A DNA stretch of 64,000 bases from Burkholderia sp. (lineage in GTDB: Bacteria; Pseudomonadota; Gammaproteobacteria; Burkholderiales; Burkholderiaceae): the NCBI GenBank assembly GCA_031253835.1, contig JAIRVP010000034.1:99760-163759 (forward strand), given 5' to 3'. A model generated the notes under the pieces. It saw only the letters and a program-made list of their open reading frames with translations. It did not search any database and was not told where the DNA came from. The stretch's first letter is position 1. The number at the start of each line of letters is the position of its first letter. The position numbers and the translations under genes are program-made. This document shows, one piece after another, positions 1-8,515 of this stretch.

Positions 1-1160
1 GCAACGTCGACCTGCGGATCGTCGCACCGGCGATTCCCGACGCGCTCTATGCGCTGCTGACGTCGCCGGTCACGCCGTGGCAGCAGGACCAGAACTACCT
101 GCCCGCGCTGTCCGAGGCCGGCGTGCCGGTCGAGAAACGCATCTTCGGCCTCGGCCACTACCTGCGGCCGTGCATGGTCGAATTCATCGGCTGCACGAAC
201 GTGCTGATGGCGAACTACCAGACGCAGAACACGCCGTTCTGGCAGCACCATCCGACCGCGAGCCGCAACGTCGTGATTCGCGGCGTGACGACCAACAGCA
301 TCGGCCCGAACAACGACGGCTTCGATCCGGACGCCTGCATCGACGTGCTGTGCGAGGACTGCACGTTCAACACCGGCGACGACTGCATCGCGATCAAGTC
401 GGGCAAGGACCGCGACACCGAATACGGCCCCGCCAAGCGGCACCTGATCCGCAACTGCACGATGAACAGCGGGCACGGCGGCATCACGCTCGGCAGCGAG
501 ATGGGCGGCGGCGTCGAGCAGATCTATGCGACGAACCTGTCGATGCTGAACGCGAACTGGCAGACCAACCCGCTGAACATCGCGATTCGCGTGAAGACCA
601 ACATGAACCGCGGCGGCTACGTGAAGGATTTCCACGTGAAGGGCGTCACGCTGCCGAACGGCGTGACGCTGAAGGGCGGCGGCTACGGCAGCGCGCTGCT
701 CGCGGGCAGCCCGGTCAACGCGAGCGTGCCGCTCGGCGTCGTGACGCCGTCGGCCGGCAATCCGTCGGCGGCACAGGGCGGCATCGTCACGTTCGACTGC
801 GACTACCAGCCCGCGAACGATGCGGTGCGCACGCGTCCGCCGGTCGTGCAGAACGTGACGATCTCGGACGTGAAGGCGAGCAACGTGACGCTGAACGGCG
901 TGACCGCGTCGTGCTTCCAGGCGATCGTCGCGCAGGGGCCCGTCGCGTTCGACTACAACGGCACGCCACCCGCGCCTGCCGTGCAGCCGATCTCCGGCGT
1001 GACGATCAGCAACTGCGATTTCGGCACGCCGGTCGCGTCAGGCACGCCGACGGTCACGTCGCCGGGGCCGATCTATGCGTTCAACGTGAGCGCGATGACG
1101 CTGACGAACGTGACGATCGCCGGGCAGGTGGTCAACACGACGATCACCGACAAGCGGTGA
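1..1160 (+). CDS. Polygalacturonase-like glycoside hydrolase family 28 (5' end missing)
   Basis: The reading frame is open from base 3, so the N-terminus (and any signal peptide) lies outside the window; 385 residues are visible up to the TGA at 1158-1160. Right-handed beta-helix glycoside hydrolases of family 28 hydrolyse galacturonan in pectin. The family signatures are visible in order: NNDGFD (about nt 307-324), GDDCIAIKSG (nt 378-407) carrying the paired catalytic Asp residues, GHGG (nt 472-483) carrying the catalytic His, and an IRVK stretch (about nt 586-597) matching the RIK substrate-binding motif. All key residues are therefore present, so the enzyme looks active. Substrate within the family (polygalacturonan, exo- or endo-attack, or another uronide) cannot be told. 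The GNAT gene downstream is convergent. Confidence 0.9.
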   Translation, partial: NVDLRIVAPAIPDALYALLTSPVTPWQQDQNYLPALSEAGVPVEKRIFGLGHYLRPCMVEFIGCTNVLMANYQTQNTPFWQHHPTASRNVVIRGVTTNSIGPNNDGFDPDACIDVLCEDCTFNTGDDCIAIKSGKDRDTEYGPAKRHLIRNCTMNSGHGGITLGSEMGGGVEQIYATNLSMLNANWQTNPLNIAIRVKTNMNRGGYVKDFHVKGVTLPNGVTLKGGGYGSALLAGSPVNASVPLGVVTPSAGNPSAAQGGIVTFDCDYQPANDAVRTRPPVVQNVTISDVKASNVTLNGVTASCFQAIVAQGPVAFDYNGTPPAPAVQPISGVTISNCDFGTPVASGTPTVTSPGPIYAFNVSAMTLTNVTIAGQVVNTTITDKR

Positions 1161-1230
1161 CGCAATGAGGTGACGGAGGAGGGGCGTTCGCGTGCGGAGC
1201 GGTCGGCCGATGCACGCGAACGCGATCGCG

Positions 1231-1740
1231 TTATGCCAGCGTCTTCACCATGTAGTGCTCGTCGTAGAACTTGCCATCGACGAACATCGAGCGCGGCTCG
1301 GTGCCGAACCGCACGAACCCTTGCGACGCATACAGCCGCTCCGCGGTGCTGTTGACCTCGTTCACGCACAGCATCAGTTGCTTGCATGCCCACGCCTGCG
1401 CGGCGTGCGCGGTCGCGCTTTCGAGCAGCGCCTGCGCGATGCCCTGCCCGCGATACGCGGGATCGACGAACACGCCCCAGATCGTCGCCTTGTGCGCGAT
1501 CTTCGCGCGCGCATCGCGGCGCACGCCGGTGATGCCGACGAGTGTCTCGCCGTCGAACGCGCCGAACACAGCACGCTCGCGGGTCGGCGTGATGCGCGTC
1601 GCGAATTCGTCGACCGGCACCTGCGATTCCTCGTCGAGCGTCGGCAGGAAGGACGTGGGCGCGGTGTCGACCGCACGCAGGCGAACGGTCTGGAAACGGG
1701 CGGCGTCGGCCGCGTCGAGCAGGCGGGTCGTGATCGTCAT
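1231..1740 (-). CDS. GNAT family N-acetyltransferase
   Basis: This 169-residue protein has the GNAT fold: a central strand followed by the acetyl-CoA pyrophosphate-binding loop RGQGIAQALL (about residues 98-107), and a C-terminal NSTAERLYASQGF segment typical of motif B. Proteins of this family transfer an acetyl group from acetyl-CoA to an amine of a small molecule or protein; the acceptor cannot be predicted. It stands alone, convergent with the GH28 gene and separated by 228 bp from the lipoprotein gene upstream. No specific regulatory site was recognised. Confidence 0.88.
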   Translation of the reverse strand: MTITTRLLDAADAARFQTVRLRAVDTAPTSFLPTLDEESQVPVDEFATRITPTRERAVFGAFDGETLVGITGVRRDARAKIAHKATIWGVFVDPAYRGQGIAQALLESATAHAAQAWACKQLMLCVNEVNSTAERLYASQGFVRFGTEPRSMFVDGKFYDEHYMVKTLA

Positions 1741-1968
1741 CGGGAGGATTCCGGTTGAAGGTCGTGCATGCCGACGCGGGCCGCTGCGGCCGCGGGATGC
1801 ATCGTGCCTATCCTAATCGGAATCCGGATCGCGCGTGAACGCGTTCGGCGCGTTGCGCCGGCGTGAAGGAAGGGGGACGTGAAGCGCGCGCCGTCGTGCC
1901 GAATCCGCGCACGACGTCGAACGTCCAACGTGCGCGCGATCAGGCCGCGCGCACGCAACGGGCATCGA

Positions 1969-2616
1969 TCAATAACGCGACAGCTGATTGCCGTTGATCT
2001 GCACGCGGTCGCCCGGACGCAGGTTGCCCGGCGACTGCACGTCGAACGAGCGCATCGAGCCGTCGCTGACCTGCACGTCGATCCGGTAGCTGCTCGGGCC
2101 TTGCGCGGCGCCCATCTGCTGGCCGATCTGGTTGCCGGCCACCGCACCGCCGAGCGCACCGATCACGGTTGCCGCATCGCGGCCGTGGCCGCGGCCGAAC
2201 TGGTTGCCCACCAGGCCGCCGACCAGCGCACCGACGACGGTGCCGGCCACGCCCGACGGGCCGACCGAACCGTTGACCGGCTGGATGTTCGAGACCGTGC
2301 CGTACTGCGTGCCGTAGCCGTTGCCGTATTGCTGCTGATTGCCGTACTGGTCATACGGCTGCGACCCGTATTGCTGCTGGTTGCCGTACTGATCGTACGG
2401 CTGCGGTGCCTGGTTCGGATACGCCGGCTGTTGCTGCACGTAGCCCGGTTGCGAATACGCGGGCTGCGCGTAGCCGGGCGTCGCGTATTGCTGCTGCTGC
2501 GGATAGCCCGGTTGCGCGCCGTAGTAGCCGGGCGCGACACAGGCGGTCAGCGGAAGCGCCGCCACGGCGACGAGCGAGGCGAACAGAACGGTCTTCGTGG
2601 AAGGCATGCGCATCAT
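1969..2616 (-). CDS. Glycine-zipper lipoprotein with Tyr/Gln-rich repeats
   Basis: A 215-residue predicted lipoprotein: hydrophobic signal and lipobox LTAC, with lipidation expected at Cys26. Residues about 30-106 are a low-complexity Tyr/Gln/Gly/Pro tract that includes two near-identical tandem 14-residue units (72-85 and 86-99). Residues about 118-170 are a glycine-zipper 2TM-type segment (GVAGTVVGALVGGLVGNQFG, then GALGGAVAGNQIG) as in SlyB/OsmB-like outer-membrane proteins. The C-terminal part is a small beta-rich tail ending QLSRY. The start is the first of ATGATGCGCATG, preceded by AGGAAAC. The role is probably in envelope structure; no enzymatic function is suggested. The third ATG (residue 4) is an alternative start. 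Confidence 0.85.
   Translation of the reverse strand: MMRMPSTKTVLFASLVAVAALPLTACVAPGYYGAQPGYPQQQQYATPGYAQPAYSQPGYVQQQPAYPNQAPQPYDQYGNQQQYGSQPYDQYGNQQQYGNGYGTQYGTVSNIQPVNGSVGPSGVAGTVVGALVGGLVGNQFGRGHGRDAATVIGALGGAVAGNQIGQQMGAAQGPSSYRIDVQVSDGSMRSFDVQSPGNLRPGDRVQINGNQLSRY
2320..2403 (-). repeat. Tandem 2 x 42-bp coding repeat in the glycine-zipper lipoprotein
   Basis: Two adjacent 42-bp units encode QPYDQYGNQQQYGS and QPYDQYGNQQQYGN. The units are almost identical at nucleotide level, so copy number may vary between strains by slippage. Confidence 0.8.
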
Positions 2617-3081
2617 GATGTTTCCTGCATCGGCAACGTGTCCGCCGATGGATTCCCGTCACGGGTGGCGAACTCGGCGTGAGTATAAGGAATGGCCGGA
2701 TGCGCGTCCGGTGCGGCCGGGTAACAACGTGTAAAGTCTGTTGCCGCGTAAATCGCCGCCCGGGCGGGGCGTTCGAGCCATGCCCGGCAAGGGCGCGCGG
2801 CGGCTTCCGGCCAGCCGTGTGCCGGTAATGCGGCCGGCGTGTTTCTGGCGGCATTTCCACCGTTTCCGCGGCGATCGAACCCCATCGCCGCGCCAGGCCC
2901 GGCGGGCATGTGCACCGCACATCGCGAAATCGAATGCGCGGCATCGCGACATTTAATTGGCCTGGGGCGGCAGCGTCCGATATCGTGGCCGCATTCCCTG
3001 CCAATGGTCGCGCCGCGCCGGCTGCGGTTCCTTCCCCTGTCCGCGCCGGTGTCGCGCAGCGACCGCCCCACCTTCCAAGCC
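2617..3081. other. Intergenic, 465 bp between divergent genes
   Basis: The stretch separates the divergent lipoprotein and amidohydrolase genes and should hold both promoters. The open frames that cross it have no ribosome-binding site and no recognisable protein. I see no clear repeat, terminator or RNA gene. Confidence 0.5.
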
Positions 3082-4281
3082 ATGACTGAACGACTTTTCA
3101 TCAACGCCGTCGATGCCGGCGGCCGGCCCATCAACCTCGCCGTCCGTGACGGCCGTTTCACCGCGATCGGTGCCGATGCCGCAGCCGCGCCCGGTGCGGA
3201 GACGATCGACCTCGACGGCCGCGTCGTGCTGCCCGGTTTCGTCGACGGCCACATCCACCTCGACAAGAGCTTCGTCGGCGATCGCTGGGTGCCGCACGAA
3301 TCGGTCGGCTCGCTGCGCGAGCGGCTCGCGGTCGAGAAGCGCCAGCTCGCCGCTGCGCCGCCGATCGTCGAGCGCGCGAACGCGCTGATCGCGCAGGCCG
3401 CCGCATTCGGCACGATCGCGATGCGCAGCCACGTCGACGTCGATGCGACGACGGGCCTGTCGAACCTGCAGGCCGTGATGGCCGCGCGCGAACAATGGCG
3501 CGGGATCGTCGACATCGAACTGGTCGCGTTTCCGCAGGCCGGCGTCGTGACGTGCCCGGGCACGGCCGAGATTCTCGACGCGGCCGTGCGCGAAGGCGCG
3601 GACGTGGTCGGCGGGATCGACCCGACGACGCTCGACGGCGACGCGGACGGCCAGCTCGACATCGTGTTCGGCATCGCCGAGAAGCGCGGCGCGAAGATCG
3701 ACATCCACCTGCACGAGCCGGGCGAAATCGGCATCGCGCAACTGCTGCGGATCGCGGCGCGCACGCGTGCAGCCGGGCTCGGCGGGCGTGTGAACGTGAG
3801 CCATGCGTATGCGCTCGGCCAGGTGAGCGATGACGATGTCCAGCGCACCGCCGCGGCACTGGCCGAAGCGGGCGTGTCGATCCTGACGAATGCGCCGGGC
3901 GATTGCGCATTCCCGCCGGTGCAGCAGCTGCGCGATGCGGGCGTGCACGTGTTCGCGGGCAACGACAACATTCGCGACGCGTGGTGGCCGTACGGCAACG
4001 GCGACATGCTGCAGCGCGCGATGATGGTCGGCTACCGGTCGGGCTTCTACACCGACGAAGCGCTCGGCGTTGCGCTCGACATGGCGACGCACGCCGGCGC
4101 GCGCGTGATCGGCAAGGAACACTACGGCATCGCGGTCGGCTGCGACGCGAGCTTCGTCGCGGTGCGCGCGCCGAATGCAGCAGCGGCCGTCGCGGGCGTA
4201 CCGGCCGAACGCTGGGTATTCCGTCGCGGCGAAAGCGATACGGGCGCACCGTTCGCCCCGTCGCTGCGCTTTACGCGCTGA
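3082..4281 (+). CDS. Amidohydrolase, cytosine deaminase / AtzC-like (copy 1)
   Basis: A 399-residue metal-dependent amidohydrolase. The frame is open further upstream, but the start is placed at the ATG of MTERLFINAV because this matches the usual N-terminal beta-strand of the family. Motifs: GHIHLDKSF (metal-binding HxH plus Asp and Lys), RSHVDVD, VVGGIDP, HLHEPGE (metal/catalytic His), NVSHAYALG and GNDNIRDAWWPYGNGDML (catalytic Asp). This set matches cytosine deaminase and the N-isopropylammelide hydrolase AtzC, enzymes that hydrolytically remove an amino or alkylamino group from a pyrimidine or triazine ring. The true substrate is unknown. It lies 66 bp upstream of a second related amidohydrolase, probably in one operon. 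No transporter is adjacent. Confidence 0.85.
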   Translation: MTERLFINAVDAGGRPINLAVRDGRFTAIGADAAAAPGAETIDLDGRVVLPGFVDGHIHLDKSFVGDRWVPHESVGSLRERLAVEKRQLAAAPPIVERANALIAQAAAFGTIAMRSHVDVDATTGLSNLQAVMAAREQWRGIVDIELVAFPQAGVVTCPGTAEILDAAVREGADVVGGIDPTTLDGDADGQLDIVFGIAEKRGAKIDIHLHEPGEIGIAQLLRIAARTRAAGLGGRVNVSHAYALGQVSDDDVQRTAAALAEAGVSILTNAPGDCAFPPVQQLRDAGVHVFAGNDNIRDAWWPYGNGDMLQRAMMVGYRSGFYTDEALGVALDMATHAGARVIGKEHYGIAVGCDASFVAVRAPNAAAAVAGVPAERWVFRRGESDTGAPFAPSLRFTR

Positions 4282-4347
4282 TCCACTGACCGGCGGCACG
4301 GCATGCGCCGTGCCTGCTTCGCACTGACCGACCCCACCGGAACCGAC

Positions 4348-5532
4348 ATGACGAACCTGCTGATCCGCAACGTCCGCACGAGCGCCGACACTGCGCTCGA
4401 TATCCTGATCGAAGGCGACCGCATCGCGCGCGTCGGCCCGTCGCTCGACGCGCCCGCCGGCTGCGCGATCGAGGACGGCGCGGGCGCGCTTGCGCTGCCT
4501 GGCCTCGTCGAAGGCCACACGCACCTCGACAAGACCCACTGGGGGATGCCGTGGTATCGCAACCAGGTCGGGCCGCGCCTCGTCGACCGCATCGAGAACG
4601 AGCGCCACTATCGCGCGACGAGCGGCCATGATGCGGGCGCCGCATCGCTCGCGCTGGCGCGCGCGTTCCTCGCGGCCGGCACGACGCGCATCCGCACGCA
4701 CGTCGACGTCGATACCGAAGCCGGATTGCGCCATCTGCACGGCGTGCTCGCGACGCGCGAGACGCTGCGCGGGCAGGTTGAAATCCAGATCGTCGCGTTT
4801 CCGCAATCGGGCGTGCTCAAGCGGCCGGGCACCGATGCGCTGCTGTCCGACGCGCTCGGCGCCGGCGCCGACCTGCTCGGCGGGCTCGACCCGTGCGCGA
4901 TCGAAGGCGATCCGGTCGAGGCGGTGGACGTGCTGTTCGCGATCGCCGAGCGCCACGGCCGCGGGCTCGACATCCACCTGCACGAGCGCGCGTCGATGGG
5001 CGCGTACTCGCTCGACCTGATCCTGCAACGCACGGCCGCGCACGGCATGCAGGGCAAGGTGACGATCAGCCACGGCTTCTGTCTCGGCGATATCGCCGAA
5101 CGCGAGCGCGATGCGCTGCTCGCGCGGATGGCCGAACTCGGCGTCGGGATCGTCACGACCGCGCCGGCGGCGGTGCCGGTGCCGTCGGTGGTCGCGTGCC
5201 GCGCAGCGGGCGTGACGGTGATCGGCGGCAACGACGGCGTGCGCGACACGTGGTCGCCGTACGGTTCGCCCGACATGCTCGAACGCGCGATGCTGATCGG
5301 CATGCGCAACGACTTCCGCCGCGACGATGCACTCGAAGTCGCACTCGACTGCGTGACGCACAGCGCGGCGCGCGGTTGCGGTTTCGCGGATTACGGGCTG
5401 CAGCCGGGCAGCCGCGCGGACGTCGTGCTCGTGAACGCGCTGACGTTCGCCGAGGCTGTCGTCGCGCGGCCGGTGCGGCGTCTCGTCGTGTCGTCCGGGA
5501 AGATCGTCGCGCGCAACGGCGCGCTCGTCTGA
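4348..5532 (+). CDS. Amidohydrolase, cytosine deaminase / AtzC-like (copy 2)
   Basis: A 394-residue paralogue of the gene just upstream. The start MTNLLIRNVR is chosen over an in-frame upstream ATG at 4303 because it aligns with copy 1. Motifs: EGHTHLDKTHW (HxH metal site), RTHVDVDTE, LLGGLDP, HLHERASMG (His), TISHGFCLG and GGNDGVRDTWSPYGSPDML (catalytic Asp). The two proteins are clearly divergent from each other although they share every motif, so they probably act on different substrates or on successive steps of one ring-nitrogen catabolic route. That role is inference; the deaminase/amidohydrolase class is well supported. Confidence 0.85.
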   Translation: MTNLLIRNVRTSADTALDILIEGDRIARVGPSLDAPAGCAIEDGAGALALPGLVEGHTHLDKTHWGMPWYRNQVGPRLVDRIENERHYRATSGHDAGAASLALARAFLAAGTTRIRTHVDVDTEAGLRHLHGVLATRETLRGQVEIQIVAFPQSGVLKRPGTDALLSDALGAGADLLGGLDPCAIEGDPVEAVDVLFAIAERHGRGLDIHLHERASMGAYSLDLILQRTAAHGMQGKVTISHGFCLGDIAERERDALLARMAELGVGIVTTAPAAVPVPSVVACRAAGVTVIGGNDGVRDTWSPYGSPDMLERAMLIGMRNDFRRDDALEVALDCVTHSAARGCGFADYGLQPGSRADVVLVNALTFAEAVVARPVRRLVVSSGKIVARNGALV

Positions 5533-5588
5533 GCGCGGCGTCGCCCCGGTATGATCCGGTTTTCAGCCGGATTTCCGGGGGGACGACG

Positions 5589-6062
5589 ATGCGACGCACG
5601 ACAGCGGCACGGGCCGCACGATGGATGGCGGCGGCCCTGTTCGCCGTGACGGCCGCGCATGCGGTGGCGGCAGGCCCGACCGACGCGCAGCAGGAAGCCA
5701 ACCGGCGGACGGTGCTGGCGTTCTACGAGAAAGGCCTGAACGAGAAGGATGCCGACGCCGCGCTCGCGTACGTCGGCGATCGCTACGTGCAGCACAACCC
5801 GAACGCGGCCGACGGCCGCGACGGCTTCCGCAAGTTCGTCGCCTTCCTGCGCGACAAATATCCGCAGTCGCACAGCGAGATCAAGCGCTCGTTCGTCGAT
5901 GGCGACTACGTGATCCTGCACGTGCACGCGGTGCGCGAACCCGGCACGCGCGGCAGCGCGATCATGGACATCTTCAAGCTCGAGCACGGCAAGATCGTCG
6001 AGCACTGGGACGTGAACCAGCCGGTGCCCGAGCAGGCCGCGAACGGCAACACGATGTTCTGA
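5589..6062 (+). CDS. Exported NTF2/SnoaL-like protein
   Basis: A 157-residue protein with a twin-Arg-poor Sec-type signal peptide (about residues 1-28, ending HAVAAG) followed by one SnoaL-like/NTF2 cone fold: ANRRTVLAFYEKGLNEKDADAAL, YVQHNPN and HVHAVREPG, ending in DIFKLEHGKIVEHWDV, which is typical of the SnoaL-like polyketide cyclase-type domain. Such proteins bind small hydrophobic ligands or act as isomerases, hydratases or cyclases. It follows the amidohydrolases by 56 bp on the same strand and could be co-transcribed. Its periplasmic location would make it separate from the cytoplasmic amidohydrolases. Confidence 0.82.
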   Translation: MRRTTAARAARWMAAALFAVTAAHAVAAGPTDAQQEANRRTVLAFYEKGLNEKDADAALAYVGDRYVQHNPNAADGRDGFRKFVAFLRDKYPQSHSEIKRSFVDGDYVILHVHAVREPGTRGSAIMDIFKLEHGKIVEHWDVNQPVPEQAANGNTMF

Positions 6063-6098
6063 TGCCCGTTCCCTGCCGCCGAATGAAACCCGCGTCGC

Positions 6099-6962
6099 TT
6101 ACTGCCGCTCGAGTTCCAGCATCGCCGCGAGCGTCTTCGTCAGCTCGCTGACCATCGGGTCGGCCGTCGGCCGGTGCAGGATCGCGATGTCCATGTTCTC
6201 GATCGGCGCGAAGCCCTGCTTCGCGGTCAGCACGACGTGCTCGTCGGTCACCACGCGCGCGGGCAGCACGCTGATGCCGAGCCCGTCCGCGACGGCCGCC
6301 TGGATGCCGCTCAGGCTCGACGTCGTGAAGCTGATCCGCCAGCGGCGGCCGCGCTCCTCGATCGCCTTGATCATGTCGTCGCGGTAGAGCCCGCGCGGCG
6401 GAAACACGACGATCGGCACCGGGTCGAGATCGATCGACGGATGCGCCGCGCTGTCGATCCAGCGCAGCTTCTCGGGCCAGCGCACGACGGCCTCGCGGCT
6501 GTCGCGCCGCTGCTTGATCAGCACGAGGTCGAGTTCGCCGCGATCGTACGCGGCGCTGATATCGCGGCTCAGCCCGCACATCACCTCGAGCTTGACCTGC
6601 GGATGCTCGCGCTTGAATGCGGCGAGCGCATGCGTCGTGCGGCCTGCCGCGAAATCGTCGGGCACGCCGAGCCGGATCGTCAGCGCGACCGTGGCGCCCG
6701 ACAGCGCTTCCAGCATCTCGTCGTTCAGCGCAAGCATGCGCCGCGCATAGCTGAGCACCGTCACGCCCGCGTCGGTCGGCCGGACGTCGCGCGTGCCGCG
6801 GTCGAGCAGCCGATGGCCGGCGATTTCCTCGAGCCGGCGCACCTTCTGGCTGACCGTCGACTGCGTCGAATGCAGGCGTGCGGACGCCGTCGTGAAGCTG
6901 CCGCAGTCGGCGACCATCACGAGCGCGCGCAACAGGTCGATGTCGAACAGGGGTCTATTCAT
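6099..6962 (-). CDS. LysR family transcriptional regulator
   Basis: A 287-residue LysR-type regulator. The N-terminal winged helix-turn-helix (about residues 1-62) has the standard LLRALVMVADCGSFTTASARLHSTQSTVSQKVRRLE pattern, here quoted only to show the TTAS...TQSTVS recognition helix. The remainder is the substrate-binding-like effector domain (RLGVPDDF at about 97-104 starts it). The gene converges on the NTF2-like gene and faces away from the ankyrin gene. LysR regulators usually control a divergent or adjacent operon; the candidates here are the amidohydrolase cluster or the ankyrin gene. The inducer is unknown. Confidence 0.92.
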   Translation of the reverse strand: MNRPLFDIDLLRALVMVADCGSFTTASARLHSTQSTVSQKVRRLEEIAGHRLLDRGTRDVRPTDAGVTVLSYARRMLALNDEMLEALSGATVALTIRLGVPDDFAAGRTTHALAAFKREHPQVKLEVMCGLSRDISAAYDRGELDLVLIKQRRDSREAVVRWPEKLRWIDSAAHPSIDLDPVPIVVFPPRGLYRDDMIKAIEERGRRWRISFTTSSLSGIQAAVADGLGISVLPARVVTDEHVVLTAKQGFAPIENMDIAILHRPTADPMVSELTKTLAAMLELERQ

Positions 6963-6990
6963 TTTTGCACTTTTTCGGATTCGAACATTT

Positions 6991-7002
6991 CATTTCCAAA
7001 TG
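6991..7002. promoter_or_regulatory. Small palindrome upstream of the LysR gene
   Basis: CATTT-CC-AAATG is a perfect inverted repeat in an AT-rich stretch 29 bp before the LysR start. It could be part of an autoregulatory site, but it is short and could occur by chance. Confidence 0.25.
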
Positions 7003-7147
7003 CGTGCGACGACTTTTAACATGACCGGACGCCGCGGGCAATCGCGGTTTCGCCGGACCCGGCGCGGCGTGGTGTGGCGCCGTGCCGGCGCCTGACGCAT
7101 GGCATCGGCCGCGCATCGGCGTGCGCGGCGCGCAAGGAGGAAACGGG

Positions 7148-7822
7148 ATGTTATTCAAACGGATCGCGATCATCGGCTCGTTTGCGTTGACCACGCTGAC
7201 GTCGGCCGTGGCTGCCGCCGACGGCGGCGCGCCCGAGGGCCGGCTGCGCAGCGCGGCCGACCGCGGCGACGCGGGCGAGGTGCGCACGCTGCTCGCAGGC
7301 GGCGCGCAGATCGATTCGCGCGACGGGCAGGGCCGTACCGCGCTGCTGATCGCGACGCACGGCAATCATGTCGAGGCGGCGCGCGTGCTGATCGACGCGG
7401 GCGCGGACGTCAACGCGAAGGATGCGATCCAGGACAGTCCGTACCTGTATGCCGGCGCGCGCGGCTATCTCGACATCCTGCGGATGACGCTCGCGCACGG
7501 CGCCGACCTGCGCAGCACGAACCGGTATCGCGGCACCGCGCTGATTCCGGCGTCGGAGCGCGGCCACATGGAGACGGTGCGCACGCTGATCGACGCGGGC
7601 GTGAACGTCGACCACGTGAACCGGCTCGGCTGGACCGCGCTGCTGGAGGCGATCATGCTCGGCGACGGCAGCGAGCGCTATGTGCGGATCGTGCAGTTGC
7701 TCGTCGACGGGCACGCGAACGTCAATCTGGCCGACTCGAACGGTGTGACGCCACTCCAGCATGCGCGGCAGCGCGGGTATGGCGCGATCGAGCGGGTGCT
7801 GGCGGCGGCGGGGGCGCGGTAG
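7148..7822 (+). CDS. Exported ankyrin-repeat protein
   Basis: A 224-residue protein with a signal peptide (MLFKRIAIIG start, cleavage expected near AVAAADG, about residue 23) followed by about five ankyrin repeats, recognisable by DGQGRTALLIATHGNHVEAARVLI-type units (for example residues about 57-90), RGTALIPASERGHMETVRTLI and NGVTPLQHARQRGYGAIERVL. Ankyrin proteins mediate protein-protein contacts. In Proteobacteria small periplasmic ankyrin proteins often accompany catalase or protect periplasmic partners, but no such partner is adjacent. The start is fixed by the strong AAGGAGG at 7134-7140; an in-frame upstream ATG-like start at 7082 has no such site. Confidence 0.87.
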   Translation: MLFKRIAIIGSFALTTLTSAVAAADGGAPEGRLRSAADRGDAGEVRTLLAGGAQIDSRDGQGRTALLIATHGNHVEAARVLIDAGADVNAKDAIQDSPYLYAGARGYLDILRMTLAHGADLRSTNRYRGTALIPASERGHMETVRTLIDAGVNVDHVNRLGWTALLEAIMLGDGSERYVRIVQLLVDGHANVNLADSNGVTPLQHARQRGYGAIERVLAAAGAR

Positions 7823-7825
7823 GGG

Positions 7826-8515
7826 TTAGCGGGGGCGCGATTTTGATTCGGGTGCGCTACCGGGAAGTTTTCGCAGGAATGCTTCGGCGAGTTCGACACA
7901 ATAGTCGAACGACGGCGTGTAGCCGAGTGTCCGGATGTCGTCGAAGCGCGGTTGTACGAAGGCGCGATGCGCTTTGAGCAGACGCAGAAACGTGTCGCGA
8001 TGCCGAACGAGGAACGCACCGGCTTCCATCAGGCTGTCCGGCTCCCGCTCGATGACCAGGCACAGATCGAACAGGTCCCGTGCGGTCGGGCGATCGCCGC
8101 GATGCCACATTTTCTTGGCGACGATTTCCGCGGAAGTCTCGACCTTGACGACGCGATCCATCAGCGTCCATTCGTCGTAGCCGGGAGACGTCAGATTCCG
8201 GGAGACCACGAAGTCGATTTCGCCGTCGGGCAGCACCAGCTTCACGAACCCCGCGTGTTCCTCGTAGTTCGACGTGATGTCGGATGCGGCGTCGCTGATG
8301 CGGGGATTCACGTACCCGAGATACTGCGGATCGGGTACGAAGATGTCGACGTCCTTGCTGACGCGATGGTCGTGGCGGAGCATCAGGACGGTGCCTCCGC
8401 CAAATGTCCAGAACGGATTCGACGTGCCGTGCTTCCGTATCTCGTCGATCAGTGTCAGTGCGTGGCGAAAAAGACCTTGCCACGGGCCGTCGGGCAACGT
8501 GGATGGTGCGGTCAT
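7826..8515 (-). CDS. AbiEii/AbiGii-like nucleotidyltransferase, probable toxin
   Basis: A 229-residue protein with the minimal nucleotidyltransferase signature: GGGT at residues 39-42 and the metal-binding DVD at 55-57 in an RVSKDVDIF context. This is the pattern of the AbiEii/AbiGii (DUF1814) family, the toxin half of many toxin-antitoxin and abortive-infection modules. The start ATG at 8515 overlaps the stop of the HTH gene (ATGA, 4-bp overlap), which means translational coupling; an upstream in-frame start at 8554 would intrude further into the antitoxin and is not used. The nucleotide donor and the target are unknown. Less biased third positions than the neighbours suggest horizontal acquisition. 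Confidence 0.85.
   Translation of the reverse strand: MTAPSTLPDGPWQGLFRHALTLIDEIRKHGTSNPFWTFGGGTVLMLRHDHRVSKDVDIFVPDPQYLGYVNPRISDAASDITSNYEEHAGFVKLVLPDGEIDFVVSRNLTSPGYDEWTLMDRVVKVETSAEIVAKKMWHRGDRPTARDLFDLCLVIEREPDSLMEAGAFLVRHRDTFLRLLKAHRAFVQPRFDDIRTLGYTPSFDYCVELAEAFLRKLPGSAPESKSRPR

Noticed and set aside
2953..5361. 802-codon minus-strand frame opposite the amidohydrolases
   Set aside because: Antisense shadow; His/Arg/Asp-rich composition is the mirror of the real amidohydrolases.
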